A stretch of 64,000 nucleotides of DNA, taken from Clostridium sp. UBA699. GTDB taxonomy: Bacteria; Bacillota; Clostridia; Clostridiales; Clostridiaceae. Positions 44,126-52,482 of the stretch are shown piece after piece; position 1 is the stretch's first letter, and each line of letters starts with the position of its first letter. The stretch lies in assembly GCA_002298915.1 (NCBI GenBank), contig DBML01000023.1, forward strand, positions 186,001-250,000. Reading direction: 5' to 3'. Position numbers and translations under genes: made by a program. Under the pieces are notes generated by a model. The model had not been told where the DNA came from. It worked only from the letters and a program-made list of their open reading frames with translations, and searched no databases.

Positions 44126-44235
44126 TTCCTCGAGGGCCTCAAACACATCATTCAGTACCCCTAACTAACAGATAATTAGCCCAAGCAAATACGAATAATT
44201 CAATTTTTCAAGTTTATAATCATGATCCTCGAAAC

Positions 44236-44264
44236 GTGACAGTGAATTGATAGTATGGTATATT
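44236..44264 (+). promoter_or_regulatory. probable promoter of the alpha-hydroxyacid enzyme gene
   Basis: GTGACA (44236-44241), 17 bases, TATATT (44259-44264). The region between the IS end and this box (about 44126-44235) holds no recognisable gene. Confidence 0.6.
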
Positions 44265-44313
44265 ATTATTAGTGTTTGAAATTTTATGCAACTCGCTTAA
44301 GGAGGTATTTTTG

Positions 44314-45330
44314 ATGAATTTGAAGGAAGTAAGGAAAGCTGCACGCGAAAATCTGAACGGAACATGCAGGGTGTGCAGTATATGCAACGGAAAGGCATGC
44401 GCCGGAGAAGTGCCTGGAATGGGCGGAAAAGGGACTGGTTCGGCATTCATGGCCAACATCGAAGCGCTGAATTCGTACAAGCTGAACATGAAAACAGTTC
44501 ACTCGGCAGCGGATCCTGACATATCTGCAGTTCTCTTCGGCAAGAAGATGGCTATACCTGTGCTTGCGGCTCCCGTATCTGGAACGACGCTCAACATGGG
44601 CGGAAAATTCACGGAAGACGAGTACATCTCCTGGGTCATAGGCGGATGTCTTGATGCAGGCATATACCCAATGGTAGGGGATACTGCGGTTGACGCGTTC
44701 CTTGTTGCGAACCTCGAGCAGCTAAAGAAGTTCGACGGTCAGGGGATAGCAATAATAAAGCCTTGGGAAAGCAACGAGATGATAAAGGAAAAGATCAGGA
44801 TGGCAGAGGAAGCAGGCGCTTTTGCTGTCGGCATGGACATAGACGGCGCTGGGCTGATAACCCTCAGACTTGCAGGAAAGCCGGTATCTCCTAAGACGGT
44901 GGAGGAAATAAGGGAGATCGCTTCGAGCACAAAGCTTCCGTTCATCCTCAAGGGTATAATGACAGTAGAGGAAGCAGAGCTTGCGGTCAAGGCAGGTGTC
45001 GATGCCATAGTGGTTTCAAACCACGGCGGAAGGGTTCTCGACCACACCCCTGGAGCAGCGGACGTGCTTCCGGAAATTGCAGAAGCTGTCAAAGGAAAAG
45101 TGACGATACTTGCGGACGGCGGAGTGAGAAGCGGAGCCGACATCATAAAGATGCTCGCGCTCGGAGCTGAGGGAGTGCTCATAGGAAGACCGTTCGTAAC
45201 TGCATCCTTCGGAGGAGGAAGGGAAGGCGTCAAGCTCTACATCGACTACCTCAAGGACGACCTGAAGTCCTCCATGGTGCTCACAGGCTGCGCATCCATC
45301 GCGGATATAACAAGCGACGTCATATATTAA
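44314..45330 (+). CDS. FMN-dependent alpha-hydroxyacid oxidase/dehydrogenase with Cys-rich N-terminus
   Basis: 338 residues, TIM-barrel flavoprotein of the lactate/glycolate oxidase family. Core motifs: MAIPVLAAPVSGTT, LPFILKGIMTVEEAELAV (FMN lysine), the active-site histidine and arginine in VVSNHGGRVLDHTPG (about 245-259), and LADGGVRSGADIIKMLALGA with GVLIGRPF for FMN phosphate. Before the barrel lies CRVCSICNGKACAGEVPG (about 17-34), a C-x2-C-x2-C-x4-C set not found in the oxidases of aerobes. In an anaerobe the electron acceptor is unlikely to be oxygen. ATG 44314 follows AAGGAGG. Confidence 0.85.
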   Translation: MNLKEVRKAARENLNGTCRVCSICNGKACAGEVPGMGGKGTGSAFMANIEALNSYKLNMKTVHSAADPDISAVLFGKKMAIPVLAAPVSGTTLNMGGKFTEDEYISWVIGGCLDAGIYPMVGDTAVDAFLVANLEQLKKFDGQGIAIIKPWESNEMIKEKIRMAEEAGAFAVGMDIDGAGLITLRLAGKPVSPKTVEEIREIASSTKLPFILKGIMTVEEAELAVKAGVDAIVVSNHGGRVLDHTPGAADVLPEIAEAVKGKVTILADGGVRSGADIIKMLALGAEGVLIGRPFVTASFGGGREGVKLYIDYLKDDLKSSMVLTGCASIADITSDVIY

Positions 45331-45333
45331 TTG

Positions 45334-45362
45334 TTTACAGAACTGAATAATTATACTATAAT
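45334..45362 (+). promoter_or_regulatory. promoter of the thiC leader
   Basis: TTTACA (45334-45339), 17 bases, TATAAT (45357-45362), just after the preceding gene. Confidence 0.82.
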
Positions 45363-45390
45363 GAATTTGGTTGAAAAAACTGAATAGAAA

Positions 45391-45475
45391 TATCGCTAGG
45401 GGGGCCATTAGGCTGAGAAGGAGAAATCCTGACCCTTTGAACCTGAGGTAGTTAATACTAACGTAGGGAAGCTGA
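45391..45475 (+). ncRNA. TPP riboswitch (THI element)
   Basis: All conserved pieces are there: GGGGGGCC.., CTGAGA (about 45413), ACCCTTTGAACCTGA (45432-45446), TAGTTAATACTAACGTAGGGAAGC (split here as TAGTTAATAC and ACGTAGGGAAGC, 45449-45472). It should bind thiamine pyrophosphate and turn thiC off. Confidence 0.97.
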
Positions 45476-45510
45476 TTGAGTCAATACGCGACAAACCTTG
45501 ATGATATCTT

Positions 45511-45545
45511 CAGACCTGCTTAATATTAGCAGGTCTGTTTTTTTG
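45511..45545 (+). terminator. riboswitch-controlled terminator ahead of thiC
   Basis: CAGACCTGCT (45511-45520) and AGCAGGTCTG (45528-45537) form a perfect ten-pair stem followed by seven T. It lies between the TPP element and thiC, so ligand binding probably acts through termination. Confidence 0.92.
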
Positions 45546-45571
45546 CCAATATAAAACCTGGAGGTATAAAG

Positions 45572-46873
45572 ATGAATTACACAACCCAGATGGATGCCGC
45601 AAGGAAGGGCATAATCACAAAAGAAATGGAAACTGTTGCAGCTAAGGAGAAGCTTGACGTTGAATTCATTAGAAAAGGCCTTGCAGAAGGAACGATAGCC
45701 GTACCTGCGAACAAGAACCACAAGTCACTTTCGGCTGAAGGTGTTGGTGCAGGTCTGAGGACAAAGATAAACGTAAACCTGGGGATATCCAAGGACTGCT
45801 ACAGCATAGAGGCTGAGCTCGACAAGGTGAGGACCGCACTGGACATGAAGGTTGAAGCGATAATGGACCTTAGCTCCTACGGCAAGACGGAGATGTTCAG
45901 GAAGAAACTGATAGAAATGTCTCCTGCCATGATAGGGACAGTGCCTATGTACGATCTTATTGGCTTCTATGACAGGGAGCTTAAGGAGATCAAGGCTGAG
46001 GAATTCCTGAAGGTCGTGGAGAAGCAGGCAGAGGACGGAGTCGACTTCGTAACGATACATGCAGGAATGAACAGGGAAACGGCCAAGGTGTTCAAGAGGA
46101 ACAAGAGGCTCACAAACATAGTTTCAAGGGGAGGCTCACTTCTCTACGCTTGGATGGAGCTCACAGGAAACGAAAACCCGTTCTTTGAATACTACGACGA
46201 GCTGCTCGAAATCTGCGTCAAACACGACCTGACTTTGAGCCTCGGAGATGCCTGCAGGCCTGGCTGCATAAAGGATGCTACCGATGCCTGCCAGATAAAG
46301 GAGCTCATGACGCTCGGCGAGCTCACACTTAGGGCCTGGGAGAAGAACGTCCAGGTAATAATCGAGGGGCCGGGGCACATGGCTATAAACGAGATAGCTG
46401 CAAACATGATGCTTGAGAAAAAGCTCTGCCACGGAGCGCCGTTCTACGTGCTCGGGCCTTTGGTAACAGACGTTGCACCTGGCTACGACCACATAACGAG
46501 CGCTATAGGAGGAGCGATAGCTGCCAGCAGCGGAGCGGACTTCCTCTGCTACGTAACCCCTGCAGAGCACCTGAGGCTTCCTGACCTCGAGGACATGAAG
46601 GAGGGTATAATAGCCTCCAAGATAGCTGCCCACGCAGGCGACCTGGCTAAGAACGTGAAGGGGGCAAAGGACTGGGACAACGAGATGAGCAAGGCAAGGG
46701 CCGAGCTTGACTGGAACAGGATGTTCGACCTGGCGCTTGATCAGGAAAAGCCGAGGAAATACAGGGAAGCATCGAAGCCTGAACACGAGGACACATGCAC
46801 AATGTGCGGCAAAATGTGCGCTGTAAGGAACATGAACAAGGTTATGAACGGAGAGGACGTAAACATACTTTAA
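45572..46873 (+). CDS. thiC: phosphomethylpyrimidine synthase
   Basis: Radical-SAM type enzyme that turns AIR into the HMP-P part of thiamine. 433 residues, the short form without the long N-terminal domain of proteobacterial and plant ThiC. Conserved parts seen: VNLGISKDCYSIE, DLSSYGKTEMFRK, GRPMYDLIG-like TVPMYDLIG, VTIHAGMNR, SRGGSLL, SLGDACRPGCIKDA, IEGPGHM, YVLGPLVTDVAPGYDHI. The C-terminal cluster motif is CTMCGKMC, spaced C-x2-C-x3-C, one residue shorter than the C-x2-C-x4-C usual in the long forms. Controlled by the upstream TPP riboswitch. Confidence 0.95.
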   Translation: MNYTTQMDAARKGIITKEMETVAAKEKLDVEFIRKGLAEGTIAVPANKNHKSLSAEGVGAGLRTKINVNLGISKDCYSIEAELDKVRTALDMKVEAIMDLSSYGKTEMFRKKLIEMSPAMIGTVPMYDLIGFYDRELKEIKAEEFLKVVEKQAEDGVDFVTIHAGMNRETAKVFKRNKRLTNIVSRGGSLLYAWMELTGNENPFFEYYDELLEICVKHDLTLSLGDACRPGCIKDATDACQIKELMTLGELTLRAWEKNVQVIIEGPGHMAINEIAANMMLEKKLCHGAPFYVLGPLVTDVAPGYDHITSAIGGAIAASSGADFLCYVTPAEHLRLPDLEDMKEGIIASKIAAHAGDLAKNVKGAKDWDNEMSKARAELDWNRMFDLALDQEKPRKYREASKPEHEDTCTMCGKMCAVRNMNKVMNGEDVNIL

Positions 46874-46882
46874 AGGACCATC

Positions 46883-46912
46883 GGGACAAATGCATGCATT
46901 TGTCCCTTTTTT
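46883..46912 (+). terminator. terminator after thiC
   Basis: GGGACAAATGCA and TGCATTTGTCCC form a continuous palindromic stem, followed by six T. Confidence 0.85.
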
Positions 46913-46913
46913 G

Positions 46914-46942
46914 TTGAGCACGGCAAAATTTAATGATATCAT
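46914..46942 (+). promoter_or_regulatory. possible promoter of the polysaccharide operon
   Basis: TTGAGC (46914-46919), 17 bases, TATCAT (46937-46942). Four of six and five of six matches; it lies directly after the thiC terminator. Confidence 0.5.
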
Positions 46943-46985
46943 AAAGGGTGGATTAAAGATTGTTTACGAGAGGAAGAAAATATAT

Positions 46986-48107
46986 ATGTCTATCAAGGTT
47001 GCACAAGTAGTGACTCTATCAGAGATGGGCGGCGCGCAGAAGCACGTGCTTCTCCTGAGCACAGAGCTTAAAAGCAGGGGCTACGATGTCACGATATTCA
47101 CCTCTGCCGGCGGAAAGCTAATAGAAAAGGCAAGGGAAAACGGGATAAGCGTTGTCCTGGTGCCAGACATGGTCAGGGAGATAAGCCCGGTGTCAGACAT
47201 GAAAGCCGTGAGGAACCTCTACAGGCTGTTCAAGGAAGGCGGCTTCGACATTGTACACAGCCACAGCTCCAAGGCAGGCATTCTTGCCAGGATAGCCGCA
47301 AAGCTCGCGGGCACCAAAAGGATAATCTATACGGCGCATGGATTCGTGTTCAACGAGCCGATGAGCAGCATAAAGAGGGCAATTTATATATATATAGAAA
47401 GAATCGGAGCAATGCTGGGCGACAAGGTCATATCGGTTTCAAAAAAGGATTTGGATTCTGCATTGGAAAACAGGCTCGTCAGCGGCGAAAAGCTCGTGTA
47501 CATCCCCAACGCCATACCTGAAATCAGTAAGGAATCGCTGAGGGCTGCGGCAGAGGTCAAGAAGGAGCTCGGTATACCCGAAGGCGAATTCGTCATAGGC
47601 ACCATATCAAACTTCTACGAAACGAAGGGCCACATCTACCTCATAGAAGCCGTGAAAAGGCTCTATGCAGAGGGACACAACTTCAGGACCGTATTCGCCG
47701 GACAGGGTCCCAAAATGCAGGAGATGATGGACATCTCCGGAGGCGACAAGGGTATAATGTTCCTGGGCTACAGGGAGGACAACTATGATATAATGAATAC
47801 CCTGGACCTCTTCGTTCTTCCCTCAATAAAGGAAGGGATGCCTTACGTAGTCTTGGAAGCGATGTCGCTTGGAAAGCCTGTACTATGCACTAAGGTTGGC
47901 GCTCTGACGGATATGATAGCGGACGGAGTCAACGGCTTCATCGTGGAACCGCAGGACAGCGGCGTGATCTATGAAAAGCTGAAATGGATACTCGGCAACA
48001 GGGACAGTCTCCAGCCTATAGGAGCTGCCGGGGAGAAGTACGTAAAAGACAATTTTTCCATGTCGAAGTTCACCGAATCGGTGATAAGCGTTTATGAGGA
48101 GGCCTAA
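46986..48107 (+). CDS. glycosyltransferase family 4 protein
   Basis: 373 residues from ATG 46986 (site GAGGAAG); upstream in-frame starts reach into the thiC terminator. N-terminal GT-B half with VVTLSEMGGAQKHVLLLSTELKSRGYDV and the HSHSSKAGILARIAAKLAG segment, second half with FYETKGHIYLIEAVKRLY, and the donor site EGMPYVVLEAMSLGKPVLCTKVGALTDMI (EX7E). Cytoplasmic, probably acts on an undecaprenyl-linked sugar. First gene of an eight-gene operon. Confidence 0.88.
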   Translation: MSIKVAQVVTLSEMGGAQKHVLLLSTELKSRGYDVTIFTSAGGKLIEKARENGISVVLVPDMVREISPVSDMKAVRNLYRLFKEGGFDIVHSHSSKAGILARIAAKLAGTKRIIYTAHGFVFNEPMSSIKRAIYIYIERIGAMLGDKVISVSKKDLDSALENRLVSGEKLVYIPNAIPEISKESLRAAAEVKKELGIPEGEFVIGTISNFYETKGHIYLIEAVKRLYAEGHNFRTVFAGQGPKMQEMMDISGGDKGIMFLGYREDNYDIMNTLDLFVLPSIKEGMPYVVLEAMSLGKPVLCTKVGALTDMIADGVNGFIVEPQDSGVIYEKLKWILGNRDSLQPIGAAGEKYVKDNFSMSKFTESVISVYEEA

Positions 48108-48115
48108 GAAACCGG

Positions 48116-49192
48116 ATGAAGGTATTGCAGGTAATCAACAACATAGATATCGGAGGGGCGGAAACGCTCTTGAAAAACTACGTCCTGAACAATGAGGACA
48201 GCGAAATTGAAAACGACATATGCCTGCTTCTGGACAGCAGCACCTTTATACTTGATCAGCTGGTCCGGAAGAACATAAAGGTATTCCAGCTGAAACTTAA
48301 GAAATACTCCATGTTCAAGGCTGTCAGGGAGCTCAGGAAAATCATAGCCCAGGGAGGGTACGACTGCGTGCACGTCCACCTTTTCCCGGGGCAGTACTAC
48401 TGCGCAAAGCTGGCGGGCGAGTTCAAGAACGTGAGGTTCATCTTCACAGAACACAGCACGTTCAACAAGAGGAGGGAGATCAGGGCCCTCTACGGCATAG
48501 AAAAGTGGTCCTACAGCAAATATGACAGGATAATATGCGTCAGCGAGATGACCAGGAAAAGCCTTGAGAGCTGGATGCCCGCACTGAAGCCTAAGCTCAC
48601 CGTAATCCACGGGGGCATCGTCGTAAAGGCTACAGCAAGGCAGGAGGAGCCATACTACGATGCGATCCTGGTGGGTTCACTAAGGGGGCGCGAAAAAGGG
48701 GTCGACCTGTTCATCAAAGCTCTCAAGAAAATCGAAAACAGCATCAGCCGGGCCGTCATCCTGGGCGACGGCGTCCTGAAGGACGAGTTTGTTGCTTTGA
48801 GGGACAGCCTGAACCTGACGGACAAGATAGAATTCGCGGGTAATGTTGAAAACGTCAACGAGTACCTGGCAAAAAGTAGGCTGTTCGTTCTGCCGTCGAG
48901 ATGGGAAGGCTTCGGGCTTGCGATCATTGAAGCCATGGCTGCGCGGCTGCCGGTGGTCGCCTCGAACATAGGCGGAATACCGGAAATCATAACAGACGGC
49001 AAGGACGGTATCCTTGTGCCTGTGGAAGATGTGGATGCTTTAAGCAGAAGCATGCTCGGCATACTGGAGGACAGGGAAAAGGCTGCTGCCCTTGGTGAAA
49101 ATGCCTACAATACTGTGGTTGAAAGATTTTCCATGCAGGTTTTTTCAAAAAAAATGAACACCTTGTACAGGGAAGTAGTCCAGGGCAAGTAA
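48116..49192 (+). CDS. glycosyltransferase family 4 protein
   Basis: 358 residues. N-terminal VINNIDIGGAETLLKNYVL, then VHVHLFPGQYYCAKLAG and HSTFNKRREIRALYGIEKWSYSKYD; donor site LPSRWEGFGLAIIEAMAARLPVVASNIGGIPEII. A GT-B enzyme of the same operon, 8 bases after the previous gene. The sugar cannot be told. Confidence 0.88.
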   Translation: MKVLQVINNIDIGGAETLLKNYVLNNEDSEIENDICLLLDSSTFILDQLVRKNIKVFQLKLKKYSMFKAVRELRKIIAQGGYDCVHVHLFPGQYYCAKLAGEFKNVRFIFTEHSTFNKRREIRALYGIEKWSYSKYDRIICVSEMTRKSLESWMPALKPKLTVIHGGIVVKATARQEEPYYDAILVGSLRGREKGVDLFIKALKKIENSISRAVILGDGVLKDEFVALRDSLNLTDKIEFAGNVENVNEYLAKSRLFVLPSRWEGFGLAIIEAMAARLPVVASNIGGIPEIITDGKDGILVPVEDVDALSRSMLGILEDREKAAALGENAYNTVVERFSMQVFSKKMNTLYREVVQGK

Positions 49193-49207
49193 GGAGAAGA
49201 AGATTCG

Positions 49208-50287
49208 ATGAAAATTTGTTTTTTTATTGGTGACATATCAAAAAAGGCAGGCACCGAGCGGGTGACCACCATCATAGCCAGCGAAATGGCAAGCACAGGG
49301 CATGAAGTCTTCATAATGAGCCTGGCTGATTCGGATAAGCCAGGCTATGAAATTCATGAGGATATAAAGATAATAGCCTTGAAGCACGGGTCGGGCAACA
49401 ACAAGAAGAACTTCATACCCATAGTCGGCGAGATTAGGGGTTACGCCAGAGAGCATAAGTTCGACGTGCTGGTAGAAGCGGACGTCATACTCAGGATATT
49501 CACGCTTCCCGCCCTCCTTGGGCTGTCTGTGCCTGTCGTGTCCTGGGAGCATTTCAATTTCAACAGCAACCTTGGGCTTAGGCTAAGGGACTACGCCAGG
49601 AAGCTGGCAGCGCGCTATTCGAAATACATCGTCACGCTCACAGAGACCGACAGAAAAGCATACATGGACAACCTGAACTGCAGGGCAGAGGTCAAGGCCA
49701 TCGCAAACCCGCTGGTATTCTACCCTGAAAGGTACTCCGAATGCACAAGCAAAGTCGTGCTCTCCGTAGGAAGGCTGAACTACCAGAAGGGGTACGAATT
49801 CCTCCTGGACGCCTGGAAAATTGTGCAGGAAAAGCATCCGGACTGGACTCTTAGGATAGCTGGATCCGGCGAGCTGGAGGAACAGCTTAAGGACCAGGCC
49901 AGGGACTTGGGCGTGGAGTCCAGCGTGAACTTCCTCGGGCTCATAAGCAACGTCGAACAGGAGTACATGAACTCGAGCATATACGCCATGTCCTCCAGGT
50001 TTGAGGGGTTCCCAATGGTCCTACTTGAGGCCATGTCCTTCGGGCTTCCTGTCGTCAGCTTTGACTGCCAGACCGGACCTGGAGACATCATCACAGAAGG
50101 GGAAGACGGCATACTGGTTGACAGCGGGGACGTGAAGGGGCTGGCTCAGGGGATATGCTCCCTGATCGAGGATGAAAGCCTGAGAAAAAATATGTCTGTA
50201 AATGCCAGAAACAATATAAGAAGGTTCAGCAAGGAAAATATTCTCTGCGAATGGGCGGAGCTTTTTCAAACACTTGACAGACACTGA
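49208..50287 (+). CDS. glycosyltransferase family 4 protein
   Basis: 359 residues. ICFFIGDISKKAGTERVTTIIASEM at the start, VSWEHFNFNSNLGLRLRDYARKLA in the middle, and the donor motif SSRFEGFPMVLLEAMSFGLPVVSFDCQTGPGDII, a variant close to poly(glycerol-phosphate)- or GalNAc-type transferases of family 4. Gap of 15 bases to the preceding gene. AAGGAGAAG site upstream. Confidence 0.88.
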   Translation: MKICFFIGDISKKAGTERVTTIIASEMASTGHEVFIMSLADSDKPGYEIHEDIKIIALKHGSGNNKKNFIPIVGEIRGYAREHKFDVLVEADVILRIFTLPALLGLSVPVVSWEHFNFNSNLGLRLRDYARKLAARYSKYIVTLTETDRKAYMDNLNCRAEVKAIANPLVFYPERYSECTSKVVLSVGRLNYQKGYEFLLDAWKIVQEKHPDWTLRIAGSGELEEQLKDQARDLGVESSVNFLGLISNVEQEYMNSSIYAMSSRFEGFPMVLLEAMSFGLPVVSFDCQTGPGDIITEGEDGILVDSGDVKGLAQGICSLIEDESLRKNMSVNARNNIRRFSKENILCEWAELFQTLDRH

Positions 50288-50298
50288 GGGAGGTTAAG

Positions 50299-51555
50299 AT
50301 GAAATTTTTCGATACAGCTTTTGAGTATCTCATCTACATGTATATAATAATCCAGCCGCTCGTACCGACAAAGTTCAAAATCGGGCCGGTACCTTTCAAC
50401 GGGGATGCTGTCCTTGCGCTCATAATCCTATGCTATCTTTTGAAAATAGCTGCGGACAAAGCGGCAAGGAAAAGATTCGCTGGCGGTCTCAGGGATTTCT
50501 TCACCCACAGTCTGGGGATATGCATGGCCATTCTGATTGCGGTCATGTTCTTTTCGGTAACCTACTCCGCAGACAAGACGCTTGCGCTCAGGGAGAGCGC
50601 CCGCTTCACGACGTATATAGCCCTTTTCTTCATAATCAAGTACGAGATAACCGGGGAGAAGGCTAAGGAGAACATGATAAGGATATACCTGGGGGTCTGC
50701 TTCATTGTATACTCTATAGGGATATTCCAGTTTGCAAACGCTGCAATCGCGGCAGGTTCATTCCAGTACAGCTGGCACCTGAGGACGGAGTCGACAGTGG
50801 GGAACTACAACAACCTCGGCATGTTCGCCATCCTTTCGCTCTTCCCTTCCGTCATGCTGTTCCTGGGGGAGAAGCAAAGGAAGAGGAAGATGTTTTACGC
50901 ACTCCTTGCCATCATGGCATTTTTCAACCTGCTTGTTTCTTTTTCAAGGAATGCGCTGCTGGGGCTCGTGATAGGTTTCCTTCTGCTGATCCTCTTCTAC
51001 AGCTACAAGTTCATAATAGCTTTCGTCATATCGCTGGGGCTCGCGTTAATCATACCGGTTACAAGAATGCGCATACTCCAGATAGCAGACATGACGCAGA
51101 ACGAATCCAGGCTCAAGATATGGAAAACAGCAATATACATGATAAAGGACAACTTCCTGTTCGGAGTCGGTAACGGGAACTTCTACACAAAGTACTGGTC
51201 TTATGTATGGAAGCATCCTGCAGAGCTCTACAGCGAATACGACCAGACCCAGGTGCTCCATCCGCACAACATATTCCTCAAGATCCAGAGCGAGCTAGGT
51301 GTTTTCGGAAGCCTGGCCTTCATAGGAATTCTGGTTTCGAATTTTGCAGGACTGGTTAGATTCATAAAAACAGAGAAGAACCCTTTCCTGAACCTGTTCT
51401 TCAAAGGGATGATCATCTCGTTTGCGGTGTTCATATTCATGAACCTCATTGACAACTTCTTCTCAGCACCGCAGGTCGTGGCATTTTTCTGGATCTTCAC
51501 CGCAGCATACCAGTCGCTGGAGTACAACAGAACCGAAGTGGGGGTAACAAAGTGA
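50299..51555 (+). CDS. O-antigen ligase/polymerase-like membrane protein
   Basis: 418 residues with about ten to eleven hydrophobic segments. The Wzy_C/WaaL region is clear: FSRNALLGLVIGFLLLILFYSYKF followed by the external loop with WKTAIYMIKDNFLFGVGNGNF and HPHNIFLKIQSELGVFGSLAF (conserved His). Such proteins join or polymerise glycan chains on the outer face of the membrane. Here, with a flippase in the same operon, a repeat-unit polymerase is the likelier role. It ends four bases inside the next gene. Confidence 0.82.
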   Translation: MKFFDTAFEYLIYMYIIIQPLVPTKFKIGPVPFNGDAVLALIILCYLLKIAADKAARKRFAGGLRDFFTHSLGICMAILIAVMFFSVTYSADKTLALRESARFTTYIALFFIIKYEITGEKAKENMIRIYLGVCFIVYSIGIFQFANAAIAAGSFQYSWHLRTESTVGNYNNLGMFAILSLFPSVMLFLGEKQRKRKMFYALLAIMAFFNLLVSFSRNALLGLVIGFLLLILFYSYKFIIAFVISLGLALIIPVTRMRILQIADMTQNESRLKIWKTAIYMIKDNFLFGVGNGNFYTKYWSYVWKHPAELYSEYDQTQVLHPHNIFLKIQSELGVFGSLAFIGILVSNFAGLVRFIKTEKNPFLNLFFKGMIISFAVFIFMNLIDNFFSAPQVVAFFWIFTAAYQSLEYNRTEVGVTK

Positions 51556-52481
51556 AAATAGCGATTCTGATCCCGTGCTACAATGAAGAGCAAACTATAG
51601 GAACGGTCATCGACGATTTCATCAGGGAGATACCCGAAGCGGAGATATACGTCTACGACAACAACTCAAGCGACAGGACGGCGCAGATAGCCAAGAGCAG
51701 GGGCGCCTTCCTGAAAAGGGAGTACAGGCAGGGAAAGGGGAACGTGGTGAGGTCCATGTTCAGGGATGTGGATGCAGACTACTACATCATGGTGGACGGC
51801 GACGACACATACCCTGCCGAGTATGCCCGTAAACTGCTCCAGCCCCTGATTGAAGGAAGGGCTGACATGACAATAGGAGACAGGCTGTCAAACGGAAGCT
51901 ACAGAGATGAGAACAAAAGGGCGTTCCACGATTTCGGGAACAACCTTGTGCGCTTCCTGATAAACAAGATATTCCAAAGCGACCTGAAGGATATTATGAC
52001 CGGCTACAGGGGGTTCAACCGCGAATTCGTGAAGGCGATGCCTGTTATGAGCCCGAAATTCGAAATAGAGACCGAAATGAGCATACATGCTCTGGACAAG
52101 AAGTTCCTCATCGAGGAGGTACATATTGATTACAGGGACAGGCCGAGCGGAAGCCAGTCCAAGCTCAACACTTTCAGCGACGGATTCAAGGTTCTGGGAA
52201 CGATCTTCATGCTCTTCAAGGACTATAAACCGCTGATCTTTTTCAACATATGCGCGGGGATTCTCCTTGTGCTTGGCCTTTTTATGGGCGCGCCGGTAAT
52301 CCTGGAGTACGCTGATACAAGATACATAACAAAAGTGCCTTCCGCCGTTCTGGCAGTGGGTATCGTGATGGTATCGATGCTTTCCTTCAGCTGCGGGCTG
52401 ATACTGGATACCATTGTGAAGCAGAACAGGATGAGCTACGAGCTTTACCTGAACGAATTGAAAAACAAGGGGCGGCACTGA
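51552..52481 (+). CDS. glycosyltransferase family 2 with C-terminal membrane segments
   Basis: 309 residues. GT-A fold: IAILIPCYNEEQTIGTVIDDF, DNNSSDRTAQIAKSRGA, GKGNVVRSMF and DYYIMVDGDDTYPAEYA (DxD). The C-terminal part has two to three membrane segments (about 222-245 and 262-285). It resembles polyprenyl-phosphate mannosyl/glucosyl transferases (DPM1/GtrB-like), which load sugars onto lipid carriers for use outside the cell. GTG start overlaps the previous stop. Confidence 0.87.
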   Translation: MKIAILIPCYNEEQTIGTVIDDFIREIPEAEIYVYDNNSSDRTAQIAKSRGAFLKREYRQGKGNVVRSMFRDVDADYYIMVDGDDTYPAEYARKLLQPLIEGRADMTIGDRLSNGSYRDENKRAFHDFGNNLVRFLINKIFQSDLKDIMTGYRGFNREFVKAMPVMSPKFEIETEMSIHALDKKFLIEEVHIDYRDRPSGSQSKLNTFSDGFKVLGTIFMLFKDYKPLIFFNICAGILLVLGLFMGAPVILEYADTRYITKVPSAVLAVGIVMVSMLSFSCGLILDTIVKQNRMSYELYLNELKNKGRH

Positions 52482-52482
52482 A

